Below are positions 55,773 through 63,331 of a stretch of DNA of 64,000 nucleotides, one piece after another. The stretch's first letter is position 1; each line of letters starts with the position of its first letter. Both the position numbers and the translations under genes were made by a program. This stretch comes from Sphingomonas caeni (lineage in GTDB: Bacteria; Pseudomonadota; Alphaproteobacteria; Sphingomonadales; Sphingomonadaceae), in assembly GCF_026013415.1 (NCBI RefSeq), contig NZ_JAPDOK010000009.1, positions 62,001 through 126,000 of the forward strand, in the 5' to 3' direction. The notes under the pieces are model-generated. The model saw only the letters and a program-made list of their open reading frames with translations, had not been told where the DNA came from and ran no database searches.

Positions 55773-55997
55773 ATGAAGAAGACCCTCTTTATTGCTGCTG
55801 CCGCCGGCCTGATGTCGCTTGCGGCGTGCACGCCCGCAGCCAACAACACCGCCGAGCCGGCGAACGAAGCGAACGCTGTCGAGTATGACACGACCGCTGC
55901 GAACGAGGCCGACGCCAACGCGATGGCCCCGGACGCGAACGCGATGGCTCCGGCCGACGCGAATGCGGCTGCGCCGGCTGAGAACGCCGCGAAGTGA
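55773..55997 (+). CDS. Small Ala/Asn-rich lipoprotein
   Basis: 74 residues. The lipobox LAAC sits behind a typical signal, MKKTLFIAAAAGLMS. The mature part is built from repeats such as ANAMAPDANAMAPADANA, low complexity and acidic. GGGAG lies 7 nt ahead of the ATG. It is probably an abundant periplasmic or outer-membrane lipoprotein; a strong hairpin pair follows. The 243-nt region before it holds no other gene. Confidence 0.8.
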   Translation: MKKTLFIAAAAGLMSLAACTPAANNTAEPANEANAVEYDTTAANEADANAMAPDANAMAPADANAAAPAENAAK

Positions 55998-56005
55998 TAT
56001 TTCGC

Positions 56006-56062
56006 CCCGGCCTTCGGGCCGGGAGCGACATGTGAAGGGCGTCCCTGCGGGGGCGCCCTTTT
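56006..56062 (+). terminator. Tandem hairpins, terminator after the lipoprotein gene
   Basis: CCCGGCC-TTCG-GGCCGGG (56006-56023) is followed by GGGCGTCCC-TGC-GGGGGCGCCC (56037-56058) ending in TTTT (56059-56062). The second is a typical intrinsic terminator. Confidence 0.78.
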
Positions 56063-56080
56063 CGTTTGAGCGATCTCCAA

Positions 56081-56206
56081 ATCCTCCCCCGGAGGGGGAG
56101 GTGGCAGGCGCAGCCTGACGGAGGGGTAGCCTCCACGAGCATTATCGCCTGAGGAGACTACCCCTCCACCGCCTGCGGCGGTCCCCCTCCCCCTCCGGGG
56201 GAGGAT
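56081..56206. repeat. Dispersed repeat family B, second copy, invading the regulator's 3' end
   Basis: A 126-nt copy in the same orientation as 28104-28231, with terminal blocks ATCCTCCCCCGGAGGGGGAGG and CCCCCTCCGGGGGAGGAT. The minus-strand regulator gene reads into it for its last 16 codons and stops at TAG (56158-56160). Confidence 0.92.
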
Positions 56207-57096
56207 CCACGAGCCTCTTTGGCGATCCATCCCGCGAACGCCTGCATCGCGGGCGTCTCATGACGGGACATCAGCCGGGTCAGCCAATAGCTGCCGGTCT
56301 CGATCTCGACTGCGAAGGGCTGGACGAGGCGCTCGGTCAGGAGCTGATCGAGGAACATGGCGGGCGGCGCCAGCGCGATGCCCAGCCCTGCCTCCGCAGT
56401 CGCCACCATCGCCAATGACGTGTCGAACACCGGGCCATGGAGCGATGGCGGCGCGATCCCCGCGGCCTCGAACCAGCGTGGCCATTCATCGGCGCGGTAC
56501 GACCGCAGCAGCGTCTCGCCAGCCAGCGCCTGCGCCCCGTGCAGCCGCGCTGCCACCGCGGGCGTGCAGAGCGGGCTGAGCGGTGCCCGCATGATCGGAA
56601 CGGCGTGGGTGCCGTGCCATGTCCCGTCGCCAAAACGGATCGCCAGATCGAGCCCCTCGCCGGCGAGATCGACGCGGTTGTTGTTGCCCATCACGCGCAG
56701 ATCGATTCGCGGGTAAGCCGCCGCGAACCGGTCGAGCCGCCGCATCAGCCATCCCACGGCAAAGGTGCCCACGACGCCGACCGTCAGCACCTCGCGCAGC
56801 CGGCCATCGGCATAGAGATCGAGCGTCGCGCCGATCCGGTCGAACGATTCGGCGACCACCGGCACCAGCGCTTGCCCCTCGTCGGTGAGCGCGAGCCCGC
56901 GCGGCAGGCGGCGGAACAGCGGGACGCCCAGCCGCGCCTCGAGCAAGGCGACCTGGTGGCTCACCGCGCCCTGGCTCACGCAGAGTTCGATCGCGGCGCG
57001 GGTGAAATTAAGATGCCGTGCCGCCGCCTCGAACGCACGCAAAGCATTGAGCGGAAGGTGGGCGCGGTCCATCGCCAGGGCATGAACAAAATTCAT
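56158..57096 (-). CDS. LysR-type regulator, AmpR/GcvA-like, with repeat-encoded C-terminus
   Basis: 312 residues. The HTH is 'LPLNALRAFEAAARHLNFTR' and 'CVSQGAVSHQVALLEARLGV', and 'VGVVGTFAVGWLMRRL' is an AmpR hallmark. The last ~16 residues, GSSPGGGGGPPQAVEG, are encoded by the repeat and are not expected in the family. AmpR proteins govern beta-lactamase genes by muropeptide sensing, but no ampC is here; the divergent neighbour is an alpha/beta hydrolase. The start could be at 57096 or 57072; neither has a good SD. Confidence 0.86.
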   Translation of the reverse strand: MNFVHALAMDRAHLPLNALRAFEAAARHLNFTRAAIELCVSQGAVSHQVALLEARLGVPLFRRLPRGLALTDEGQALVPVVAESFDRIGATLDLYADGRLREVLTVGVVGTFAVGWLMRRLDRFAAAYPRIDLRVMGNNNRVDLAGEGLDLAIRFGDGTWHGTHAVPIMRAPLSPLCTPAVAARLHGAQALAGETLLRSYRADEWPRWFEAAGIAPPSLHGPVFDTSLAMVATAEAGLGIALAPPAMFLDQLLTERLVQPFAVEIETGSYWLTRLMSRHETPAMQAFAGWIAKEARGSSPGGGGGPPQAVEG

Positions 57097-57171
57097 GACT
57101 TCGTCGAGAATTGATGCGTTGTGGCCGGGCGTTGTCGCCGGTCAGATGGGGCCTCACAGGAGGGCGAAGCG

Positions 57172-58146
57172 ATGGGACGGCAGGTAATCTGGGCTGGCGT
57201 CATGATGCTGGCGGTCATGGCGGTGGGTTGCGGATCCTCGTCCTCGCCAACCCCCGCCGCGGCGAGCCCCCAAGAAAAACAGGGCCAGCCGACCGAAATC
57301 GCGCTCTGGCCCGCGGGGCTGGCGATCGCCAGGCCCGAACTCACCGGACCCGAGGAGCATGGCCAGGGCAAGAACCCGGTCGCCGGGCGCCCGCTCAACT
57401 GGATCAAGAATGTCGAGCGGCCGACCATGATGCTCTATCGCGCCAAGGGCCGCAACACCGGCGCGGCGCTGATGGTGTTCCCGGGCGGCGGCTATCAGGC
57501 GCTGGCGATTGACCTTGAGGGCAGCGAGATCTGCGACTGGGCGACGGCCAGGGGCATCACCTGCGTCGTGCTCAAATACCGGGTGCCGCAGACCTGGTGG
57601 CATACCCAGGAATGCCATTGCCAGCGCATGCCCCAGCCCTTCCTGCCGCTTCAGGACGCGCAGCGTGCGATCGGCCTGCTTCGCCAGCGCGCGGCGAGCC
57701 TGGGCATCGATCCGCACAAGATCGGCGTGGTCGGTTTTTCGGCGGGCGGGCATCTGGTGACCGCGGTCGCCAATGCGGCCGGACGCAGCTACAAACCCGT
57801 CGACGCTGCCGATGCGCTGAGCGCCCGCCCCGATTTCGCGATGCCGCTCTATCCGGGCCATCTCTGGTATGGCGAGGAGGGCGGCGAAGGCGTGACGCTC
57901 TACCCGTTCAACACCATCGCTGCCGATGGCCCCCCGACCTTCATGGTGCAGGCCGAGGACGACCCGGTCGACGATGTCCGCCATTCGATCGCCTATTTCC
58001 TCGCGCTGCGCGAGAAGAAGGTGCCGGTGGAGATACACATCTATGCCCGTGGCGGCCATGCCTTCGGCGTAAGGCGCACCGCCGAGCCGATCACCCACTG
58101 GACCGACCTGGCGGAGAAATGGCTCCACACGATCGGCATCCTGTGA
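57172..58146 (+). CDS. Alpha/beta-hydrolase, acetyl-esterase-like lipoprotein
   Basis: 324 residues. A lipobox VGC (~20, MMLAVMAVGCGSSSS) marks a lipoprotein. The oxyanion region is 'MVFPGGGYQALAIDLEG', the nucleophile elbow is 'VVGFSAGGH', and the Asp and His are in 'AEDDPVDDV' and 'YARGGHAFGV'. It resembles BD-FAE/acetyl-xylan esterase-type enzymes. AGGAGGGCGAAGCG precedes the ATG. It is divergent from the AmpR-like regulator and is its most likely target. Confidence 0.88.
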   Translation: MGRQVIWAGVMMLAVMAVGCGSSSSPTPAAASPQEKQGQPTEIALWPAGLAIARPELTGPEEHGQGKNPVAGRPLNWIKNVERPTMMLYRAKGRNTGAALMVFPGGGYQALAIDLEGSEICDWATARGITCVVLKYRVPQTWWHTQECHCQRMPQPFLPLQDAQRAIGLLRQRAASLGIDPHKIGVVGFSAGGHLVTAVANAAGRSYKPVDAADALSARPDFAMPLYPGHLWYGEEGGEGVTLYPFNTIAADGPPTFMVQAEDDPVDDVRHSIAYFLALREKKVPVEIHIYARGGHAFGVRRTAEPITHWTDLAEKWLHTIGIL

Positions 58147-58198
58147 TCGAGGCGCGCTTGCCGCGCGCGCCCTTCCTCCGCTATCGCCACCCGGCTGG

Positions 58199-58275
58199 GG
58201 GCCTGTAGCTCAACTGGTTAGAGCTGGCCGCTCATAACGGCTAGGTTGCGGGTTCAAGTCCTGCCGGGCCCACCA
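58199..58275 (+). tRNA. tRNA with CAU anticodon, probably tRNA-Ile2
   Basis: 77 nt. GGGCCTG pairs with CGGGCCC, with anticodon loop CTCATAA (CAU) and CCA encoded (58273-58275). The body (AGCTCAACTGGTTAGAGC, GGCCG/CGGCT, GGTTGCGGG) is like alphaproteobacterial tRNA-Ile(CAU), whose C34 is made lysidine by TilS. Elongator Met cannot be excluded on the anticodon alone. Confidence 0.85.
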
Positions 58276-58276
58276 G

Positions 58277-58311
58277 CCTTCGCCTTTGGCTACGGCTGGC
58301 AAGCCAGCCGG
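58277..58311 (+). repeat. 35-nt trailer repeat after tRNA-Ile2 (copy 1)
   Basis: CCTTCGCCTTTGGCTACGGC plus a 7-bp hairpin GGCTGGC-AA-GCCAGCC begins 1 nt after the CCA. The same 35-mer with 4 changes (31/35) follows tRNA-Pro at 59214-59248. The 180 nt that follow up to 58491 contain no other gene. Confidence 0.8.
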
Positions 58312-58491
58312 GGACGAAGGCGCCCGCCGTAGCTCCGCAGGAGCGAAGGAGGGCCGTTGCCTCAAGCTCCCCCTCGGCTGGCGAGCCGGTCTCGCAACCT
58401 TCTGTTCACGCCGTTCCCACCTTTCAAATCGCCGCCGAAACGGAGTAAGCTGTCCGCCGGGCGGGCAGCCCGTTGGTGAAGGAGGACGCTT

Positions 58492-58623
58492 ATGTTCGGG
58501 ATCGGCGGCAAATTTGGCGGCTTGCGCTTCGGCGGCGAAGGCGATGGCGACAGCGGCGGAACGCCCTCGCCCAAGCCCACCCCCACCCCTCCTCCCCGCG
58601 AGAATGACGAGCCGACTGGATGA
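58492..58623 (+). CDS. 43-aa small protein upstream of the membrane protein
   Basis: MFGIGGKFGGLRFGGEGDGD is the Gly-rich start, followed by SGGTPSPKPTPTPPPREN. GGAGG lies 6-7 nt upstream, and the TGA overlaps the ATG of the next gene (ATGA). This strongly suggests a real, coupled small gene. No known family; possibly a membrane-associated tail. Too short for standard gene finders. Confidence 0.65.
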   Translation: MFGIGGKFGGLRFGGEGDGDSGGTPSPKPTPTPPPRENDEPTG

Positions 58624-59084
58624 TCGATCTCCCTTTCCTGCTCTACGGCGTCGGGCTGGCGGCGGCGATGGTCGCCGCCAGCCTGACCGTGACCGCGCAT
58701 CCCAATTGGCAGCTGGCGCGCGCCGCGCTGGTGGTGTTCGGCAATTGGGTGGTGGGAACGGTGTTCGCGCTGACGACCGACATCACCGATGGCTGGTGGT
58801 TCAGCATCGCGATCGACGCGATTGCGGCCGGGATGATCTTCTATCGCCTCTCGAGCCAATGGCAGGTGGCGCTGGGGCTCACCTACTGCCTCCAGATCGC
58901 GATGCACCTTGCCTATGGCCTGATCGCCGCTGCGGAGCCCTGGCCCTATTATTCGGCGCTCACCGCGATCGCCTGGCTCCAGCTGCTGCTGATCGCCGGC
59001 TGGTCGGGCGATATCTGGCTGCGGCAGCCGAAGCGCGAGGGCGATCCCAAGCCCCGCGCCAAGGCCGCGGAACCCCATAGCTGA
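58620..59084 (+). CDS. Multi-pass membrane protein of unknown function (154 aa)
   Basis: Four hydrophobic helices: ~5-26 'LLYGVGLAAAMVAASLTV', ~35-53, ~62-80 and ~110-128, with a polar, basic C-terminal tail (KREGDPKPRAKAAE). It is coupled by a 4-nt overlap to the 43-aa gene. No recognised motif. The unit lies between two tRNAs, a common site for accessory genes. Confidence 0.7.
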   Translation: MIDLPFLLYGVGLAAAMVAASLTVTAHPNWQLARAALVVFGNWVVGTVFALTTDITDGWWFSIAIDAIAAGMIFYRLSSQWQVALGLTYCLQIAMHLAYGLIAAAEPWPYYSALTAIAWLQLLLIAGWSGDIWLRQPKREGDPKPRAKAAEPHS

Positions 59085-59135
59085 GCGATTGCGTTTGACG
59101 CTGGGGGTTGCTGCCCCCTAAGGCACCCGCCGCGT

Positions 59136-59212
59136 CGGGGAGTGGCGCAGCCCGGTAGCGCGCCTGCTTTGGGAGCAGGATGTCGCAGGTTCAAATCCTG
59201 TCTCCCCGACCA
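59136..59212 (+). tRNA. tRNA-Pro (UGG)
   Basis: 77 nt. Acceptor CGGGGAG/CTCCCCG, anticodon loop TTTGGGA (UGG), T arm GGTTCAAATCC and encoded CCA (59210-59212). Confidence 0.96.
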
Positions 59213-59213
59213 C

Positions 59214-59248
59214 CCTTCGCCTGCGGCTATGGCCGGCAAGCCAGCCGG
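59214..59248 (+). repeat. 35-nt trailer repeat after tRNA-Pro (copy 2)
   Basis: CCTTCGCCTGCGGCTATGGC then GGCCGGCAAGCCAGCCGG, 31 of 35 nt identical to 58277-58311. It starts 2 nt after the CCA and ends 4 nt before the stop codon of the convergent deacetylase gene. Confidence 0.8.
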
Positions 59249-59252
59249 CACC

Positions 59253-60251
59253 TCACTCCGCCGCTTGCAGGACTTCCCTCAGCGACGCATTGCGCACCCC
59301 AAGCCGCTCGAGCAGCGCCAATACCGCGTCCCACCAGCGCCAGAAGGCGGCAAGATCCGCCGCGTCGCGCACATAGGGGGTGTGGCCGGGGGCCAGCGAT
59401 GGCGAGTGGAAGGCGAAATTGAGGATGCGCAGGCCCTCGCCCGCCGCGACGCGGATCGCCTCCAGCACGTCCGGGAGCGGCATGTCCTCGGGCGTCAACG
59501 AGACGCGCGAGAGGAGGTGGAGGCGGGCGGCGACCCCCCTGCCCTTGGGAATGCTGCCCAGCGCGCGGTAGAGTCCGGCCCCCCGCCCGCGCAACGCGCC
59601 GGTAAAGACGGTGCTGAAGGGCAAGGCGACGATCCCGCCGGCGCGGAAGGCGTGGTTCGGCACCGCGGTGAAATCGGGGCCTTGCTCCGGGGAGTAATCA
59701 TATGCCGGGCGCAGCGAGGTATCGAGACGATACCCCTCGGCCGCCAGCAGCGCGAACGTCTCCGGGCCGATGCCGTAGCGGCCCGCGCGATAGGCGAGCG
59801 GGCGCGCGCCGAACGCAGCCTCGATCGTGCGGGTCAGTTCGGCGAGCTTGGCGGCCTGAAGCGGTTTGGGAAGGTTGGCGGCGAAGCTGTTGGGGCCGTT
59901 CACTTCCTCCTCGAACGGCGGGTTGACCCAGGGATGGAGCTGGGTGCCCACCGCCGAGCGTCCGTCGTCGAGGCAAGGCCGGATCGCCGCGACCGCCTGC
60001 GGCGCGCTCGCGACGGGATGATCGACCAGATAGGTCAGCGCCACGCCCCGCTCGGCAAAGCGCCTGTGCGCGGCAGGAATGGCCGCGGTCGCGGTGACGC
60101 TCCGCGCATCGCGCCGCAGCGGTTCGCGCCAGTCGAATTCCTCTTCGGTGTCGACGAAGACCGTGAAACGCGTGCCGAAATCCGCGGGCCACTGGATGTA
60201 GCTCGCAGGATCGGGGGCTGGCGCGCGATAGGGCGCGGTCTCGCCGCCCAT
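59253..60251 (-). CDS. Polysaccharide deacetylase-like protein (WalW type)
   Basis: 332 residues. A deacetylase-like barrel with 'FTVFVDTEEEFDW' (Asp/Glu strand), 'LTYLVDHPVA' and 'GTQLHPWVNPPF' (His), then 'YRAGRYGIGPETFALLAAEGY' and 'FAFHSPSLAPGHTPYV'. This matches WalW/NodB-like proteins. No signal peptide is evident. It starts 2 nt after the kinase gene ends, so both form an operon. Substrate unknown. Confidence 0.82.
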   Translation of the reverse strand: MGGETAPYRAPAPDPASYIQWPADFGTRFTVFVDTEEEFDWREPLRRDARSVTATAAIPAAHRRFAERGVALTYLVDHPVASAPQAVAAIRPCLDDGRSAVGTQLHPWVNPPFEEEVNGPNSFAANLPKPLQAAKLAELTRTIEAAFGARPLAYRAGRYGIGPETFALLAAEGYRLDTSLRPAYDYSPEQGPDFTAVPNHAFRAGGIVALPFSTVFTGALRGRGAGLYRALGSIPKGRGVAARLHLLSRVSLTPEDMPLPDVLEAIRVAAGEGLRILNFAFHSPSLAPGHTPYVRDAADLAAFWRWWDAVLALLERLGVRNASLREVLQAAE

Positions 60252-60253
60252 GC

Positions 60254-62491
60254 TCAGCTCAGATGCGCCTGTCCCACCGGAGCGGTTACGGAGGCCGGAA
60301 GCCGCAAAGTCAAGCTCTCCGGCTCGATCACCAGGCTGCCGCCCAGCTCGCGCGCCAGATTGCGGGCGAGGCGGAGCGCGAAGCCGGTGCCGAGCAGGGT
60401 CGAATCGCCGCCCTCGTCATCGATGCCGAGCACCGAATCGCCCGGATAATCGGAAAGCGCCGCGGGGCGATCCATGGTGATCGTCACCTTGTCGTCGGCC
60501 TCGAGCGCGGTACGGATGCCGATCCGCTCGCCGGGGCCGCTCGCCGAGACCAAAGTCGCCATCAGCCGCGCGAGCAGCCGCTCGACCGCGCGCCGGTCGC
60601 CGGTGACGGCGAGGTCGTCGATCGGCAGCGACAGCGCCGAACCGCGCAGCGCCGCGAGCTGGGCAAGATCGTCGGCGATGCCCGAAAGCAGCGGGCGCAG
60701 CGTCACGCGACCGGGCACCAGCGCCAGCGCGGCGCTGTCGATCCGCGCGGCGAGATCGAGATCGTCGATCGCGCCGAGCAGTTCGCGCGCCTGGGCGCGG
60801 ATCGTGGTCGCGCGGTCGCGATAGGGATCGGAGACCGGCCCGAGCATCTGCGTCTCGATCATCTCTGCAAAGCCGGCGATCGCGTTGGTGGGGGTGCGCA
60901 GTTCATGGACGAGCTGGCGCAGCGAATCGGCGGCGGTGCCGGCTGCGGGCGCGGGGCGCACCGGCTCGGCGCGCTCGTCGGCACGCGGGCGGCGCGCGGT
61001 GCCGCGATAGCCGGTGAAGCGGCCATTGGCGGGATCGAACACCGGGATCGCCGAGATCAGCCAGTCGCCCGAGGCATCCGATTCGCCGTCGATCGCCATG
61101 CGCGCGTTGGAGAAACCGGCGCGGCGGCGGAAGGCACCAGTGGCGACGCCATCGACTCCCGAGCCTTCGCTCGCACCCGTGCCCTGGAGATCGAGCGAGA
61201 GGCCGACGATGGGCGCGCGGCTGACGCCATCGACCCAGCGAATCACGCCCTTGGCGTCGGTCTCGAAGCGGAAATGCTCGGCGGGAGCCGGTGCATGTCG
61301 GGGCGCCGCCTCGGCCGCCTCTGCGGCCTCTTCGCGATTCTTCCAAAAGGCGTCGATGCGCGCGACGACTTCCGAAATCTGGAATGGGCCATCGGCCTCG
61401 TTCTCGCGCGCGGCGACTTCGGGCTCATGCTGCGGGCCGAGGGGATCCGCGATCGGACCCTCGGCGGGCAGGTCAGCGCCAAGCCCTTCAGCGATTTCGG
61501 ACGTCTCTGCGGACGTTTGTGCGACGGCGGTATCCAGCGGTGCCATGGGGGGTTGGTGGGCCGCTTCGATGGCGCGCGCAATCGGCTCGGGGTCGGGGTT
61601 TGCCTCGACTGTCCCGGATTGGATCGCGGGCGGCGCGACGGCCGCCAAAATAGTCGGACTGGGCAGCGACGCAGCCTGCTCCGCCAGCGCGACGAAGGAG
61701 AAATCTTCTTCGATATGAAGGGTTTCCGGCTCTGGCTCCGCCGCCTCGACCGCTTGCAGCCCTGCTGTGACCAGCGGCGACTCGGTGATCTCGGGCGCAA
61801 GCATGAACGGCTCCGATTCGGCGGTTTCCGGCGCGGCGATTTCCTCCGGCGCGGCAAGGGGTTCGGCGGCAACCGGCTCGGGCTCGGGCTCGGGCTCTGC
61901 TTCCTGGGCCCCGATCACATCGGTCCAGTCGACCAGCTGCTCCACGGCAACCGCAAGCTCGGGCTCCTCGATAGCAACCGGTTCGGACGCTTCGATGACC
62001 GCCGCTTCTTCCGCAAGGGCAATTTCGGGTTCGACCGCCACTTCTTCGGCCACCGGTGCCGATTCGTCGGGCAGCACGAAATCGATCGGGCCATAGCTTT
62101 CGAGCGCGCGGCGGACGACCGGGCTCAGATCGCGCCGGTTGCGCAGAACCGCGCGGCCAACGGGCGCGAGTTCGGGGAGTATCCCGATCCAGTCGTTCGA
62201 TGTCAGCCTGGCGCTGCGCAGGACGGGCATCGCGACCGCAACCTCGTCGACCGCGAGCAGGCGCACCAGCGCGGCGGGCGGATCGGCATATTCGAGGCCA
62301 CGCGCGCTTGCCGCGCGCACCGCGACGGGAACCTTCGGGCGAATTCCGCGCAGCAGGTTGAGCGCGCGCGGATCGGCGTAGACGCGGCGGCGGCCGATCA
62401 AATCGACCAGCTGGCGCCACGCCGACTGCATGCCCGAAGGCGTGCTGAAATCGCCCGCCAGCACCGTTTCAAGAGTATCGTCGAAACGCAC
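60254..62491 (-). CDS. Large cytoplasmic sensor histidine kinase
   Basis: 745 residues from GTG. The N-terminal ~130 residues are a helical repeat-like region. An acidic, Pro/Glu-rich linker (~130-400, with EPEPEPEP) follows, then a PAS-like region (~415-480). The H-box is 'LRQLVHELRTPTNAIAGFAE' (~525), and a HATPase is at ~610-745 ('GTGFALRLARNLARELGG'). There are no membrane helices. It is divergent from an Lrp gene and precedes the deacetylase gene. Confidence 0.85.
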   Translation of the reverse strand: MRFDDTLETVLAGDFSTPSGMQSAWRQLVDLIGRRRVYADPRALNLLRGIRPKVPVAVRAASARGLEYADPPAALVRLLAVDEVAVAMPVLRSARLTSNDWIGILPELAPVGRAVLRNRRDLSPVVRRALESYGPIDFVLPDESAPVAEEVAVEPEIALAEEAAVIEASEPVAIEEPELAVAVEQLVDWTDVIGAQEAEPEPEPEPVAAEPLAAPEEIAAPETAESEPFMLAPEITESPLVTAGLQAVEAAEPEPETLHIEEDFSFVALAEQAASLPSPTILAAVAPPAIQSGTVEANPDPEPIARAIEAAHQPPMAPLDTAVAQTSAETSEIAEGLGADLPAEGPIADPLGPQHEPEVAARENEADGPFQISEVVARIDAFWKNREEAAEAAEAAPRHAPAPAEHFRFETDAKGVIRWVDGVSRAPIVGLSLDLQGTGASEGSGVDGVATGAFRRRAGFSNARMAIDGESDASGDWLISAIPVFDPANGRFTGYRGTARRPRADERAEPVRPAPAAGTAADSLRQLVHELRTPTNAIAGFAEMIETQMLGPVSDPYRDRATTIRAQARELLGAIDDLDLAARIDSAALALVPGRVTLRPLLSGIADDLAQLAALRGSALSLPIDDLAVTGDRRAVERLLARLMATLVSASGPGERIGIRTALEADDKVTITMDRPAALSDYPGDSVLGIDDEGGDSTLLGTGFALRLARNLARELGGSLVIEPESLTLRLPASVTAPVGQAHLS

Positions 62492-62601
62492 CCGCTGCTC
62501 ATTTCCCTGGCCAGCGCCAACTGCTCGCGCCGTAAGGATTTCTTAACCCGGCGGGACGCCCGCAGGAACCGCTCATTTCGGCACGTCGCAATCTGGGACG
62601 A

Positions 62602-62629
62602 TTGCGTTGCAGCGTAATAATCTTATGCT
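62602..62629 (+). promoter_or_regulatory. Candidate promoter for the Lrp-type gene
   Basis: TTGCGT (62602-62607) and TATGCT (62624-62629) are 16 bp apart, in an AT-rich patch (GTAATAATCTTATGC). Plausible sigma-70 elements 22 nt before ATG 62651. Only sequence resemblance supports this. Confidence 0.35.
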
Positions 62630-62650
62630 TACCGGCAGGATTCGGTACGA

Positions 62651-63139
62651 ATGAAACACGGGGTTGGAACGAATATGCGGTTCGACGAGATCGACATGCG
62701 GATCCTGGCGCTGCTCCAGGAAAATGGCCGCATGACCAATGTCGAACTGGCCGAACGCGTGGGGCTCACCGCCCCGCCCTGCCTGCGCCGCGTCCGCGCG
62801 CTCGAGGAACATGGCGCGATTCGCGGATACCATGCCGCGCTCGAACCCGCCTCGCTCGGCTACAACCTCACCGTCTTCGCGCTGGTCAGCCTGCGCAGCC
62901 AGGCCGAGGCCGATCTGCAGGCGTTCGAACGGCTGGTGGCGGACATCCCCGAAGTCCGCGAATGCCATATGCTCAACGGCGAGATCGATTTCATCCTCAA
63001 GATCGTGGCGACCGATCTCCAGACCTTCCAGAACCTGCTCACCACCCGGCTGACCCCGGCGCCCAATGTCGAGCACGTCAAGACCAGCTTCACGATCCGC
63101 ACGTCCAAGGCGCTGCCCGGGGTGCCGGTTCCGGCCTGA
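62651..63139 (+). CDS. Lrp/AsnC family transcriptional regulator
   Basis: 162 residues. The HTH is 'DEIDMRILALLQENGRMTNV' and 'ERVGLTAPPCLRRVRALEEHG', followed by the RAM ligand-binding ferredoxin-like domain ('ALVSLRSQAEADLQAFE', 'LNGEIDFILKIVA'). Typical amino-acid-responsive octameric regulators. The ATG at 62675 (MRFDEID) is an alternative start with a closer GGAA. Target genes are unknown. Confidence 0.93.
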   Translation: MKHGVGTNMRFDEIDMRILALLQENGRMTNVELAERVGLTAPPCLRRVRALEEHGAIRGYHAALEPASLGYNLTVFALVSLRSQAEADLQAFERLVADIPEVRECHMLNGEIDFILKIVATDLQTFQNLLTTRLTPAPNVEHVKTSFTIRTSKALPGVPVPA

Positions 63140-63142
63140 GAG

Positions 63143-63272
63143 ATCCTCCCCCGGAGGGGGAGGGGGACCATCCGAAGGATGGTGGAGGGGTAGTCGCCGC
63201 ACGCGATGACCCTCGCTTGGGGTAGCTACCCCTCCGTCAGCTTCGCTGCCACCTCCCCCTCCGGGGGAGGAT
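63143..63272. repeat. Dispersed repeat family B, third copy (inverted)
   Basis: 130 nt with the same terminal blocks, but in reverse order relative to copies at 28104 and 56081. It lies 3 nt after the Lrp gene stop and may end its transcript. Confidence 0.92.
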
Positions 63273-63275
63273 TTC

Positions 63276-63306
63276 GGAAAAGAAAAGGGCGACCCGCAGG
63301 CCGCCC
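63276..63306 (-). terminator. Terminator of the edge TPR-like gene
   Basis: On the minus strand GGGCGGCC-TGCG-GGTCGCCC is followed by TTTTCTTTTCC, a standard intrinsic terminator 26 nt past the stop codon. Confidence 0.8.
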
Positions 63307-63331
63307 CTTCCCTATCCAGCGATACCGCGGC

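Noticed and set aside
58199..58275. Elongator tRNA-Met instead of tRNA-Ile2
   Set aside because: The anticodon is CAU, but acceptor and arm sequences look like alphaproteobacterial tRNA-Ile(CAU). Not fully excluded, so confidence is reduced.
60263..62617. A 784-codon open frame on the plus strand opposite the large histidine kinase
   Set aside because: Rich in Arg/Gly/Asp with no domain or signal, an effect of high GC on the complementary strand. The minus-strand frame has clear kinase motifs.
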